In this document: piece after piece, positions 52,105-60,724 of the stretch
How positions within the stretch are numbered: the first letter of the stretch is position 1
How the letters are laid out: each line of letters starts with the position of its first letter
From: Flavobacterium sp. LHD-85
GTDB taxonomy: Bacteria > Bacteroidota > Bacteroidia > Flavobacteriales > Flavobacteriaceae
Length of the DNA: 64,000 nucleotides
Direction: 5' to 3'
NCBI RefSeq assembly: GCF_030929595.1
Contig: NZ_JAVFVR010000004.1
Span: forward strand, 248,001 to 312,000
Made by a program: the position numbers and the translations under genes
Notes under the pieces: generated by a model
What the model was told of the DNA's origin: nothing
Seen by the model: only the letters and a program-made list of their open reading frames with translations
Database searches by the model: none

Positions 52105-52629
52105 TTAAAAATTTGATTTAATAATATCTTTCAGTTCTTGATCTAATTCAGGATTAGAGATTTTATTTTCTTGTAAATCAAAATTCGAGCCAAATGCTGG
52201 TAATGAGAAACTTCCTTTAATTTCTGCACCATAACGCGGGAAAAGATTTTGCGCAATTCCTAAAACAGACGCACCTCCTCTACCGCCTGGAGAAGTCGCT
52301 AGTAATAACATTGGTTTGTGCTGAAAAACATCTTTTTCGATTCTAGAACTCCAATCGAAAACATTTTTGAAAGCAACAGAATAATTTCCGTTATTTTCTG
52401 CCATTGAAACCACTAGAATATCAGCTTCCTTAAGCTTATTCAAGAATGCTTGTGCCACTTCATGCTGGCCAATTTCTTTCTCTAGATCTACACTAAAAAC
52501 TGGCATTGCAAAATCGTTTAAATCTAAAACTTCAACATCTGCATTTTCAAACAAACTAGATGCATAAGTCGCAAAACGTTTGTTGATTGACTGCTTACTG
52601 TTACTTCCTCCAAAGGCTACTATTTTCAT
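52105..52629 (-). CDS. NADPH-dependent FMN reductase family protein
   Basis: A 174-residue flavodoxin-like protein of the NADPH-dependent FMN reductase/azoreductase group. The phosphate loop AFGGSNSKQSINKRFA, the AENNGNYSVAFKNVFDWSSR segment and LATSPGGRGGASVL fit the family. From ATG 52629 (MKIVAFGGSNS). It runs directly into the transglutaminase gene (TAAATG). Such proteins reduce flavins, quinones or chromate; the substrate is unknown. Confidence 0.9.
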   Translation of the reverse strand: MKIVAFGGSNSKQSINKRFATYASSLFENADVEVLDLNDFAMPVFSVDLEKEIGQHEVAQAFLNKLKEADILVVSMAENNGNYSVAFKNVFDWSSRIEKDVFQHKPMLLLATSPGGRGGASVLGIAQNLFPRYGAEIKGSFSLPAFGSNFDLQENKISNPELDQELKDIIKSNF

Positions 52630-52653
52630 ATTTGTGGTATTTGTTTTTTTCAA

Positions 52654-52739
52654 CCATATAAGTAATGTAAGTTCATTTAAAAAGCTTTGTCTTTAAACTA
52701 AATAAGACAAACTTAAATTTTCTTATATGACTTATATGG
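52654..52739. repeat. word-repeat hairpin (CTTATATGA words)
   Basis: CCATATAAGTAATGTAAG at 52654-52671 pairs with CTTATATGACTTATATGG at 52722-52739, with two mismatches. The 50 bases in between hold TTTAAA-type near-repeats. It lies in the spacer between YihY and the FMN reductase. Confidence 0.8.
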
Positions 52740-52746
52740 TTTAGTA

Positions 52747-53661
52747 TTAATTTTCTATTTCAAAAATCTCTTTTTGTATTTCTACAGAATAATCATTTGG
52801 CGAAATACTTCCGCCGAAAGCTTTTGCATAGACTTTAGTAAATTCTGCTCCAAAATATAAAATTATAGCCGAATAATACACCCAAACCAAAATTATAATT
52901 ACAGAACCCGCTGCGCCATAAACGCTTGCAACAGTTGAATTTCCTAAGTAAACGCCAATTGCAAATTTACCTATCATAAACAAAATCGCGGTGCTTGACG
53001 CTCCTATAAAAGCATCTTTCCATTTGATAATGCCGTCTGGTAAAGTTCGGAATATAATAGCAAAAAGCAATGTAATAGTGGCAAAAACAATCACCAAATT
53101 AACCACATAAAAAAAGTAAACTGTTGTGTCTGGAAAATAAAGTTTTAAACGTGCATTTAAAACGTCGAGTGTGGCATTGACCATTAAACTGACCAGCATC
53201 AAAAATCCAACTGAAACGATCATAGAAAAAGACATCAACCTATTTTGAATAAACTTTTTCAAACCTTTGTTAGGTTTTGCTCGAAGTCCCCAAATATAAT
53301 TGATTGAACTCTGAATTTCGGCAAAAACTCCTGACGCCCCAATCAGCAACATGACAACGCCAAAAACAGTCACAAAAACATTACTGTCTGATAATTGAAC
53401 ATTTTTGATTGCCTCCTGAATCTGTACTGCAGCATTATTCCCGACCAATCGATTTATCTGACCATATAACTGACCTGTGACTGCCTCTTCCCCAAAAAAG
53501 AAGCCACAAATGGTAATTATAATAATCAACAAAGGAGGCAAAGCAAAAATGGTATAATAAGATAATGCCGCGCTTAATTTTATAGCATTATCATCGTTGA
53601 ATTCTAAAAATGTTGTTTTTAATAAATACCAAGTTTTTGAAAAGATGTTATGATTTTTCAT
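52747..53661 (-). CDS. YihY/BrkB family membrane protein
   Basis: A 304-residue inner-membrane protein with about six hydrophobic helices (for example LSYYTIFALPPLLIIIITICGF, FVTVFGVVMLLIGASGVF and VIIILVWVYYSAIILYFGAEFTKVYA). The VYGAAGSVIIILVWVYYSA and GASGVFAEIQSSINYIW segments are family landmarks. It was once named RNase BN, which is wrong for this family; a transport or cell-envelope role is suspected. It is a single gene, flanked by a hairpin element. Confidence 0.9.
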   Translation of the reverse strand: MKNHNIFSKTWYLLKTTFLEFNDDNAIKLSAALSYYTIFALPPLLIIIITICGFFFGEEAVTGQLYGQINRLVGNNAAVQIQEAIKNVQLSDSNVFVTVFGVVMLLIGASGVFAEIQSSINYIWGLRAKPNKGLKKFIQNRLMSFSMIVSVGFLMLVSLMVNATLDVLNARLKLYFPDTTVYFFYVVNLVIVFATITLLFAIIFRTLPDGIIKWKDAFIGASSTAILFMIGKFAIGVYLGNSTVASVYGAAGSVIIILVWVYYSAIILYFGAEFTKVYAKAFGGSISPNDYSVEIQKEIFEIEN

Positions 53662-53752
53662 TTGCTTATTTTTTGATATTCACTCAAATTTAAGCATTAA
53701 TGAAATTTTTTGACTTCTTGGATTTTACTTAGGTTTTATATTTTTCCCATAT

Positions 53753-54430
53753 TTATTTATAGTGACAAAAAATCCCTTTATCATAAACTGTCCATAAACT
53801 TGCTTTTTGATTGGCAGCTTTCAAGGCGTTATTTGCCCAAGTATTACAAGTATAAAAAAGACTATAACTTCCTTTAGCTTCATAGAAAGCATCTTTTCTT
53901 CCGTAGCTGTGACCTTCAATCCATTGTGGATGAATTGGATCACTAAAACTATTAGAGATATAATTGACTAGATTTTGATAGTTTTCTCTTGAAACTAAAA
54001 TTCGTTTGCAATCATCACCTTCTCTTAACTGTTTAAAAAATGTAGCATGAACAGCAGAAGAACTGATCCCGAATGCAGCTTTGAAAGCTGTACTTGCCTT
54101 TAAATCTGACCATTCTGGCGTTTCTAAATAAAAACCTTTATCTCCCCAGCCAAAAGCGATATAATTCATTAATGAATCTTTTGACTGTGTCTGGCTAAAT
54201 TGAATTTCATTTCGCCAATCTTTAATTTCATTTTTTACGGGAACTACAATATCGGTATGCACTCCGTTTGAAAGAATGTAAATCGGAATTGCATCTTGCT
54301 CTTCCACCTTTGCAATATCTGAATTGACAGTAATTTTAGAAATAATTAAAACAGAAGAAATATACAAAGCAAGAAAACTGAAAATTCCGAAAAGCGTCCA
54401 GCCTAGAATTTTGAATGATTTTTTTAGCAT
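53753..54430 (-). CDS. TIGR02117/DUF2459 family protein
   Basis: A 225-residue protein with an N-terminal membrane anchor (ILGWTLFGIFSFLALYISSVLI) and a periplasmic domain containing YILSNGVHTDIVVPVKN, IAFGWGDKGFYLETPEW, the GISSSAVHATFF segment and SYGRKDAFYEAKGSYSLFYTCNTWANNALK. The conserved His-Asp and Cys-Asn pattern hints at a papain- or NlpC-like fold, but no activity is established. A large spacer of 343 bases with two repeat elements and the ychF terminator lies upstream. Confidence 0.82.
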   Translation of the reverse strand: MLKKSFKILGWTLFGIFSFLALYISSVLIISKITVNSDIAKVEEQDAIPIYILSNGVHTDIVVPVKNEIKDWRNEIQFSQTQSKDSLMNYIAFGWGDKGFYLETPEWSDLKASTAFKAAFGISSSAVHATFFKQLREGDDCKRILVSRENYQNLVNYISNSFSDPIHPQWIEGHSYGRKDAFYEAKGSYSLFYTCNTWANNALKAANQKASLWTVYDKGIFCHYK

Positions 54431-54514
54431 TTTGATTGGTTGATTTTAGATTAGTAATTGGTTAATTTTTCTGTAACCAATTTTTGAGCCAAAATTTTTA
54501 AGTTGCTAAAATTA

Positions 54515-54672
54515 GGACGCGGATTTTACTGATTCGCTTTCGCGAAAGCGCGGATTTAAACGGATCTTTTATTCTCATTTTTTTGTCCTCCTGAGCGAAG
54601 TCGAAGGACATGTTAGAAATTCCCTAAAGTATTTCCAATCTTTGCGCGGGCTTCAACTTCGTTCAGTCTGAC
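54515..54672. repeat. GGATTT word palindrome and GAGCGAAGTCGAAG REP-like inverted repeat
   Basis: The 343-base spacer 54431-54773 holds no gene that I can see. At 54515-54568 there are GGATTT words around a 16-base perfect palindrome, CGCTTTCGCGAAAGCG (54535-54550). At 54591-54606, CTGAGCGAAGTCGAAG pairs with CTTCAACTTCGTTCAG at 54651-54666, with two differences that keep G-U pairs; a similar word, CTTCGACTCTGTTTAG, appears at 58813-58828. These two are unlike each other and much richer in G and C than the surroundings. Confidence 0.75.
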
Positions 54673-54699
54673 AATACTAGCAATCACGTGATAAACAAA

Positions 54700-54727
54700 A
54701 AAACTGCTGAATTTCTCCAGCAGTTTT
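54700..54727 (-). terminator. terminator after ychF
   Basis: A 10-bp perfect stem (AAAACTGCTG at 54700-54709 with 54718-54727), 8-base loop, then on the minus strand a run of T. Confidence 0.85.
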
Positions 54728-54773
54728 AATCTATTACCTTTCTTCTTTACTCTTTTATCTCAAGAAAAAAAGA

Positions 54774-55868
54774 CTAAACGTTAAAACGGAAATGCATTAC
54801 ATCACCATCTTTCACAATATATTCTTTTCCTTCCACTCTGAATTTTCCAGCTTCTTTTGCTTTAGCTTCAGAACCGTATTGAACGTAATCATCATATGAA
54901 ATTACCTCTGCACGGATAAATCCTTTTTCAAAATCAGTGTGGATAACTCCTGCCGCTTGTGGTGCAGTTGCTCCAATATTGATTGTCCAAGCGCGAACCT
55001 CTTTTACACCAGCTGTAAAATACGTTTGCTGCTTTAATAATTTGTAAGCTGCACGAATTAAAACTGAAGCTCCTGGCTCTTCTAATCCCATATCTTCAAG
55101 AAAAACCTGACGCTCTTCGTAGCTTTCTAATTCTGTAATATCAGCCTCTGCTCCTACTGAAAGCACAATAACTTCAGCTTCTTCATCTTTTACTAATTCA
55201 CGAACTTGATCCACATATTTATTTCCGTTTACCGCAGAACTTTCATCTACATTACAAACGTATAAAACTGGTTTTGCAGTAATTAATTGGAAACTTTCCA
55301 TAAGAACTTCTTCGTCATTATTTTGAGGAACGATTGTTCTCGCAGATTTTGCCTGCAAAAGAGCTTCTCTAATTCTGTTTAATAAAGCTTCTTCTGTTTG
55401 AGCCTCTTTATTTCCTGTTTTTGCAGCACGTTTTACTTTTTCCAAACGTTTTTCGATTGTTTCCAAATCTTTTAACTGCAATTCGATATCGATAGTTTCT
55501 TTGTCACGAATTGGATTTACGTTTCCATCTACGTGTACAATATTATCATTGTCAAAACAACGTAAAACGTGAATGATAGCATTACACTCTCTAATGTTTC
55601 CTAAAAACTGGTTTCCAAGACCTTCACCTTTACTTGCTCCTTTTACCAAACCTGCAATATCAACGATATCTACAGTTGCCATTTGAACGCGCTCTGGTTT
55701 TACCAACTCTTCCAATTTGTTGATTCTTGGATCTGGAACGTTTACAACACCAATATTTGGCTCGATTGTACAAAACGGAAAGTTTGCACTCTGCGCTTTT
55801 GCATTAGATAAACAATTAAATAATGTTGATTTTCCAACATTTGGCAATCCTACAATTCCTGCTTTCAT
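54774..55868 (-). CDS. ychF: redox-regulated ATPase YchF (OLA1 family)
   Basis: A 364-residue P-loop protein that binds ribosomes and hydrolyses ATP rather than GTP. The G1 motif GLPNVGKST starts at residue 7, the switch and G3 regions include DIVDIAGLVKGASKGEGLGN, and the specificity motif is CNVDE in place of NKxD, which explains the preference for ATP. A coiled-coil insertion lies at about 130-200, and the C-terminal TGS domain ends with KEYIVKDGDVMHFRFNV. The length and order are normal. Confidence 0.95.
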   Translation of the reverse strand: MKAGIVGLPNVGKSTLFNCLSNAKAQSANFPFCTIEPNIGVVNVPDPRINKLEELVKPERVQMATVDIVDIAGLVKGASKGEGLGNQFLGNIRECNAIIHVLRCFDNDNIVHVDGNVNPIRDKETIDIELQLKDLETIEKRLEKVKRAAKTGNKEAQTEEALLNRIREALLQAKSARTIVPQNNDEEVLMESFQLITAKPVLYVCNVDESSAVNGNKYVDQVRELVKDEEAEVIVLSVGAEADITELESYEERQVFLEDMGLEEPGASVLIRAAYKLLKQQTYFTAGVKEVRAWTINIGATAPQAAGVIHTDFEKGFIRAEVISYDDYVQYGSEAKAKEAGKFRVEGKEYIVKDGDVMHFRFNV

Positions 55869-55900
55869 CTGTTTGTTTCTATTTATTTTATGCGGGTTTT

Positions 55901-55908
55901 CAAATTTA
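55901..55908 (-). promoter_or_regulatory. -7 promoter box for ychF
   Basis: Minus strand TAAATTTG, an exact TAnnTTTG, 32 bases before the ATG at 55868. A small hairpin with TTTAATGT arms (55917-55940) lies just upstream. Confidence 0.45.
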
Positions 55909-56163
55909 AACCCTTCACATTAAACCTTGTGATTTAATGTCTTATGATTTATGTGCTTTTATCATTTTCTGCCAAAATACTATTTTTTGGCTTTAAAATT
56001 TTGCAAATATAAGATTTAATAGCTCTTGCACGAAGTAAAAATGGCCAATAATATAATTTTAGAGATATGCAATGAAATTTTTAAACATTTTATTAAATTT
56101 TTGTTAAAAAACATTACTTTTATAAAACTAATCAACAAAAAACAAACCAATAAACCAACAACT

Positions 56164-58797
56164 ATGAAAAAGATTGCATTATTACTATTTCTGCTGAATT
56201 CAGCATTTCTTTTTGCGCAAAAAGAGGTCTCGGGTCTTGTAAAAGATAAAACTGGAAACCCACTTCCGGGCGTTAATATTGTCGAAAAAGGAACTTCTAA
56301 TGGTGTTTCAACCGATTTTGAAGGGAGCTTTAGAATAAAAGTTAAAGAAGGCGCGACTTTGGTTTTCAGTTATGTAGGATTTACAACAGTAGAAAAAACA
56401 GCTTCTGGAGATAAAATAAATGTTATTTTAAGTGAAAATGATGGCCAGGTTTTAAATGACGTTGTAGTCGTTGGTTCTAGAAATGCAAAACGAACGGTTG
56501 TAAACTCTGCTGTCCCTATTGATGTAATCAATGTAAAAGATGTTACAACGCAAAGCGGTAAAATCGAAATTAATCAGCTTTTACAATATGTAGCTCCTTC
56601 ATTTAATGCAAATAAACAATCGGGGGCTGATGGTGCCGACCACGTTGATCCGGCTTCTTTAAGAGGTATGGGACCCGATCAGACTTTGGTTTTGATTAAC
56701 GGAAAAAGAAGACATCAATCTTCTTTAATCAACTTATTTGGAACTCGCGGACGTGGAAACACAGGAACAGATTTGAATGCGATTCCTGCTGCATCTATTA
56801 AAAGAATTGAGATTCTACGCGATGGTGCTTCGGCTCAATACGGTTCTGACGCTATTGCCGGCGTTATCAATATTGTGACCAATGACAATGTAGATGAACT
56901 AACTGGATCTGTAACTTATGGTGTTTTTAACACAAATGCAAAAGGAGATTTCCTGCCTGGAACTCCTAACACTAAAGGATTCAGATTAGATCAAAATGGA
57001 AATGGAAATTCATACGGAAAAGATCAAGATTTTGATGGAGGTTCTGTAAGAGTTGCTGCCAACTATGGAACTAAAATTGGAAGCAAAGGCGGTTATGTAA
57101 ATGTTACTGGTGAGTTTTTAAACAAAAACAAAACACTAAGACCTGCTTACGATTTTAGAAAAGGTTTTGGAGATGCTGAAATGACAGGTGTTAACTTGTT
57201 TGCCAATTTAGCAATTCCTATTTCAGAAAAAACAGAATTTTATGCGTTTGGCGGAAGCAATTTCAGAGATACAGATGCTTATGCTTTTACTAGAAATGAT
57301 GGAGAAAGAGTTGTAGAATCTGTTTATCCAGGTGGATATACGCCAAGAATTACTTCTAAAATCAATGATAATTCTATCGCAGCAGGAATTAGAACTGAAT
57401 CTTCTGGCGGATGGAAATTTGATTTGAGCAATACTTTTGGTAAAAACAAATTCCAATACGATATCAAAGGAACTATAAATGCTTCATTAGAAGAAAAATC
57501 ACCTCACGAGTTTGATGCTGGAGGCCATAGTTTACTTCAAAACACTACAAATTTTGATATTTCAAAAAATTATGGAGATGTTTTAAAAGGTTTTAATATT
57601 GCTTTTGGAGCAGAATTCAGAGTAGAACAATTTGAAATATTTGCTGGCGAAGAAGGCTCATACGCAACTTATGACACTAATGGAGTGCCAATTACAGACC
57701 CAACAACTCAAAGTGCTCCTATTGACCCTGTAACTGGAGAACCAAGACCTGGAGGCTCACAAGGTTTTCCGGGATACAGTCCTGCCAACGAAGTAAATAA
57801 AGATCGTACCAACTTCTCGCTATATGCTGATGGTGAATTGGATATCACAGAAGCTTTAATGGTTAGCGGAGCTTTACGTTTTGAAAATTATAGCGATTTC
57901 GGAAGCACACTAAACGGAAAATTAGCGTCGAGACTTAAAATTACAGATCATATCAATGCTAGAGGATCTATAAGTACAGGTTTCCGTGCGCCATCTTTAG
58001 CTCAAATTTATTATAATTTGCGTTTTACCAACTTTAATGCTAGCGGAGCAACGGAAGTATTATTGGCTCCAAACGACAGCCCAGTCACAAGAGCTTTTGG
58101 AATTGAGAAATTGAATGAAGAAAAAGCAGTAAATGCTTCGTTAGGATTTACGGCATCTTTCGGCGATTTTACAGCTACAGTTGACGGATATTATATTCAG
58201 GTAAAAGACCGTATCGTTTTGACAGGATATTTTGATGCCAGCTCTTTAAATCTTGGCGTTTCTGAAGCTCAATTTTTTGTGAATGGAGTTGACACAAGCA
58301 CACATGGTTTAGATTTGGTATTCTCTTGGAAGAAAAACTTTGATTTCGGCCAATTTGGTGCAACTTTAGTTGGAAACATCAACGATATGAAAATCGACAA
58401 AGTAAAAAATGGCACTCTTGACGAATCTATTTTCTTCGGAAAACGTGAAAAAGCATTTTTATTGGCTTCTGCTCCAGACAATAAATTTGGCTTAAATCTA
58501 ACTTATGCTAAAAACAAATTTGATGCAGGATTAGCTTTTACTCGTTTCAGCAAAGTAGTTTTGGTTGATTATGCTGATGAAGATGATGTTTACAATCCGA
58601 GATTAATTACCGATTTAACTGTTGGATACCAATTTACCAAAAACTTAAAATTGACTCTAGGAAGCAACAACTTATTTAATGTATATCCAACCAAACAAGA
58701 CGAACAAGGAAACACAGAAGCCGGAGGTTATTGGGATGCTGTACAAATGGGTTTCAGCGGAGCTTATTACTATGCAAGACTTGGATTTAATTTTTAA
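56164..58797 (+). CDS. TonB-dependent receptor with CarboxypepD-regulatory N-domain
   Basis: An 877-residue outer-membrane receptor. MKKIALLLFLLNSAFLFA is the signal peptide, then a carboxypeptidase-regulatory-like domain (EVSGLVKDKTGNPLPGVNIV) to about residue 95, a plug with VVVVGSRNAKRTVVNSAVPID, PDQTLVLINGKRRHQ and EILRDGASAQYGSDAIAGVINIV, and a 22-strand barrel ending in YYYARLGFNF with the aromatic final residue needed for assembly. A frame opening at 56026 continues into it, but no signal is found there. No SusD gene follows, so it is a stand-alone receptor; the ligand is unknown. Its long leader (about 295 bases after ychF) shows only A/T-rich DNA. Confidence 0.9.
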   Translation: MKKIALLLFLLNSAFLFAQKEVSGLVKDKTGNPLPGVNIVEKGTSNGVSTDFEGSFRIKVKEGATLVFSYVGFTTVEKTASGDKINVILSENDGQVLNDVVVVGSRNAKRTVVNSAVPIDVINVKDVTTQSGKIEINQLLQYVAPSFNANKQSGADGADHVDPASLRGMGPDQTLVLINGKRRHQSSLINLFGTRGRGNTGTDLNAIPAASIKRIEILRDGASAQYGSDAIAGVINIVTNDNVDELTGSVTYGVFNTNAKGDFLPGTPNTKGFRLDQNGNGNSYGKDQDFDGGSVRVAANYGTKIGSKGGYVNVTGEFLNKNKTLRPAYDFRKGFGDAEMTGVNLFANLAIPISEKTEFYAFGGSNFRDTDAYAFTRNDGERVVESVYPGGYTPRITSKINDNSIAAGIRTESSGGWKFDLSNTFGKNKFQYDIKGTINASLEEKSPHEFDAGGHSLLQNTTNFDISKNYGDVLKGFNIAFGAEFRVEQFEIFAGEEGSYATYDTNGVPITDPTTQSAPIDPVTGEPRPGGSQGFPGYSPANEVNKDRTNFSLYADGELDITEALMVSGALRFENYSDFGSTLNGKLASRLKITDHINARGSISTGFRAPSLAQIYYNLRFTNFNASGATEVLLAPNDSPVTRAFGIEKLNEEKAVNASLGFTASFGDFTATVDGYYIQVKDRIVLTGYFDASSLNLGVSEAQFFVNGVDTSTHGLDLVFSWKKNFDFGQFGATLVGNINDMKIDKVKNGTLDESIFFGKREKAFLLASAPDNKFGLNLTYAKNKFDAGLAFTRFSKVVLVDYADEDDVYNPRLITDLTVGYQFTKNLKLTLGSNNLFNVYPTKQDEQGNTEAGGYWDAVQMGFSGAYYYARLGFNF

Positions 58798-58810
58798 TTA
58801 TGATTATAAA

Positions 58811-58875
58811 GGGCTTCGACTCTGTTTAGCCTGACATAAAACAAAAAAATCCTGAACATAATGTTCAGGATTTTT
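58811..58875. terminator. REP-like word and bidirectional terminator between convergent genes
   Basis: GGGCTTCGACTCTGTTTAGCC (58811-58831) resembles the word at 54591-54606. The hairpin pairs 58846-58859 with 58861-58874 (AAAATCCTGAACAT), with an A run on the left and a T run on the right, so it can end both the TonB receptor (+) and the following minus-strand gene. Confidence 0.82.
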
Positions 58876-58890
58876 CATTTCTATTTATAA

Positions 58891-60054
58891 TTACAATTTA
58901 AACTCTAGAGAAGCGATGATAGCTTTTTCTTCATCGGTTGCTGTAAATCCTGAAATATCCCAATAATGGGTCAGGATTTTGTTTTTCTTATTGAAAAGTG
59001 ATTTTTCTTTAAAGACATCACTTTCATTATAAGTAAAATTCTGTTTATTGAAACCTGTTGTGACAAAACTATTTCTTACCTGAACATTCTTAGTTTTATC
59101 TTTTAAAACAACATTATAGCCTATTTCTTCATTAGAACTCAGCAAGTAGTAATCCGTTCCGTCCCATCTGTAATTCACTTTAACAAACGATTTTGTCATA
59201 TTTTTATCGCCTACATTTGTTTTTTCTTCAACCTTATCAAGATTTGTAGGAGTAACTGAAATTGTATATTCTACAATAATCTTTTTTAAAGGATCATAAA
59301 TGATTTCGAAATTATCAATTGCTTCTTTAGCTTTATCCAAGGGAACAACAGACATTACATAATAATCTTTGTTTTTTGAATGTCCTTTGGTTGTAAAATC
59401 ATATTCTTTTTTGGCTTTTGGACTCAATAAAGGTTCTAAGTATTTAAAATTCGAATAATTCTCCATTATATCATTCAAATTATATCCTTTTAAATCTGCA
59501 CTTACATCTGCTTCCAATAGTCCGTAGGAGCGATTTTGCTCAACTAGTAAAGTTGTAGCATTATTATCTTTATCAAATTGAAAATTCACCAATCCATCAT
59601 TATAGTACGTATACTGATTGTCGAGCATAAAAAACTCTCTCACATATACCTTCTGTCTATGGGAGATGCTAATTTTCTTTGTAGAATTGTTAACCAATTT
59701 CTGCAGTATTTTTTCTGGAGATTCCTTAGACAAAACCACTTCATCTAATTTATTGTTTTTACTCTTTAAATAAATAACAAATTTTTGATCTCCATTTAAA
59801 GAAGTCCAGCGTACAGTCAAATCTTCATAATTAGTTTCAGAAACCTGAACATTAGATCCCCCAGTGAGCATAAAAGTAACTTTTCCTTCTTCATTGCTCA
59901 ATAAAATCTGCTGAGTTTTCATTATTTTAACTGTAGCATTTTGTATTGGCTCCAAGGTTTCTATATCCTTAACAATAATAGAATATTCCTCCTTTTGTGC
60001 AAAAACGCTTAGATAGTTGAGTAAAACGATAAATAAAAGTAGCAATTTCTTCAT
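58891..60054 (-). CDS. secreted protein with CarboxypepD-regulatory-like domain
   Basis: A 387-residue secreted protein. The signal peptide MKKLLLLFIVLLNYLSVFAQ is followed by a beta domain of the carboxypeptidase-regulatory type (KDIETLEPIQNATVKIMKTQQILLSNEEGKVTF), then a long mixed region (YDFTTKGHSKNKDYYVMSVVPL and LDKVEEKTNVGDK). The rest is like a beta-rich unknown. No plug or barrel of a receptor is present, so it is not a TonB receptor. Similar proteins of unknown function are common in Bacteroidota. It is convergent with the TonB receptor gene. Confidence 0.72.
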   Translation of the reverse strand: MKKLLLLFIVLLNYLSVFAQKEEYSIIVKDIETLEPIQNATVKIMKTQQILLSNEEGKVTFMLTGGSNVQVSETNYEDLTVRWTSLNGDQKFVIYLKSKNNKLDEVVLSKESPEKILQKLVNNSTKKISISHRQKVYVREFFMLDNQYTYYNDGLVNFQFDKDNNATTLLVEQNRSYGLLEADVSADLKGYNLNDIMENYSNFKYLEPLLSPKAKKEYDFTTKGHSKNKDYYVMSVVPLDKAKEAIDNFEIIYDPLKKIIVEYTISVTPTNLDKVEEKTNVGDKNMTKSFVKVNYRWDGTDYYLLSSNEEIGYNVVLKDKTKNVQVRNSFVTTGFNKQNFTYNESDVFKEKSLFNKKNKILTHYWDISGFTATDEEKAIIASLEFKL

Positions 60055-60170
60055 AGGCATTGTTATTTTTTCAACTAAAGTATTGTTTTTCTAACAATAA
60101 AGCAACAGCCAAAAAAACAAAACATTCGCTATCAAGAGACTAACTTTTACAAATACCTGAAATCAGGGTA

Positions 60171-60201
60171 AAAAAAATCCTGAGTTTTTCGACTCAGGAT
60201 T
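60171..60201 (-). terminator. terminator after the ferredoxin gene
   Basis: A 10-bp perfect stem (AATCCTGAGT at 60176-60185 with 60192-60201), 6-base loop, and a T run on the minus strand. Confidence 0.88.
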
Positions 60202-60224
60202 CCATACTATTTCTACAGCTATTC

Positions 60225-60575
60225 TTACTCATTATGCAAGAAAGCTTGTCTTTCTAATAAAGTTTCTTCGTCTTCAACGTGATTGTCATCAGGTACACAA
60301 CAGTCAACAGGGCAAACAGCAGCACACTGCGGCTCATCGTGAAAACCTTTACATTCTGTACATTTTCCTGGTACGATATAATAAATTTCATCAGAAATTG
60401 GAGTTTGCGCATCATCAGCGTCAACTTCAGTTCCGTCAGGTAAAACTATTTTTCCAGAAAGACTAGTTCCGTCTTTATATCTCCAATCATCTGCTCCTTC
60501 ATATATTGCTGTATTTGGGCACTCTGGTTCGCAAGCCCCACAATTGATGCATTCGTCAGTTATAATAATTGCCAT
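60225..60575 (-). CDS. 2[4Fe-4S] ferredoxin
   Basis: A 116-residue ferredoxin. The first cluster motif is [12 protein letters not shown] (residues about 10-21), the second is [18 protein letters not shown] followed by VDCCVP. The insertion in the second motif, with eight residues between the second and third cysteines, is typical of this ferredoxin type. It is acidic at the C-terminus. It faces away from the acyl-CoA reductase gene. Electron partners are unknown. Confidence 0.92.
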   Translation of the reverse strand: MAIIITDECINCGACEPECPNTAIYEGADDWRYKDGTSLSGKIVLPDGTEVDADDAQTPISDEIYYIVPGKCTECKGFHDEPQCAAVCPVDCCVPDDNHVEDEETLLERQAFLHNE

Positions 60576-60586
60576 CGTTTATTAAT

Positions 60587-60671
60587 CTTAAAGTTAAAAG
60601 TCTTAAAGTTCTAAAGTCAAAATAAAGACAAGCATAGCTTTTGACTTTATGACTTTTGACTTTCGACTTAA
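60587..60671. repeat. word-repeat hairpin (AAAGTC / GACTTT words)
   Basis: CTTAAAGTTAAAAGTCTTAA and TAAAGTCAAAA on the left are mirrored by TTTTGACTTTATGAC, TTTTGACTTTCGACTTAA on the right. The right arm contains the -33 box of the next gene's promoter. Confidence 0.8.
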
Positions 60672-60686
60672 TTATGCTTATTTTTG
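60655..60686 (+). promoter_or_regulatory. promoter of the acyl-CoA reductase gene, -33 box inside a repeat
   Basis: TTTTG ending at 60658, a 20-base spacer, then TATTTTTG at 60679-60686: a full match to the consensus. The -7 box ends 38 bases before the ATG at 60725. Confidence 0.65.
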
Positions 60687-60724
60687 TGCAAAATTACAAT
60701 CAAAACAATTCATAAACAAACATT

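Noticed and set aside
56026..56163. 46 additional codons before the TonB receptor signal peptide
   Set aside because: The signal peptide starts at 56164; the upstream residues would hide it from the export machinery.
56026..56163. Riboswitch in the long leader of the TonB receptor
   Set aside because: I found no recognisable cobalamin, SAM or TPP core; the leader is plain A/T-rich sequence.
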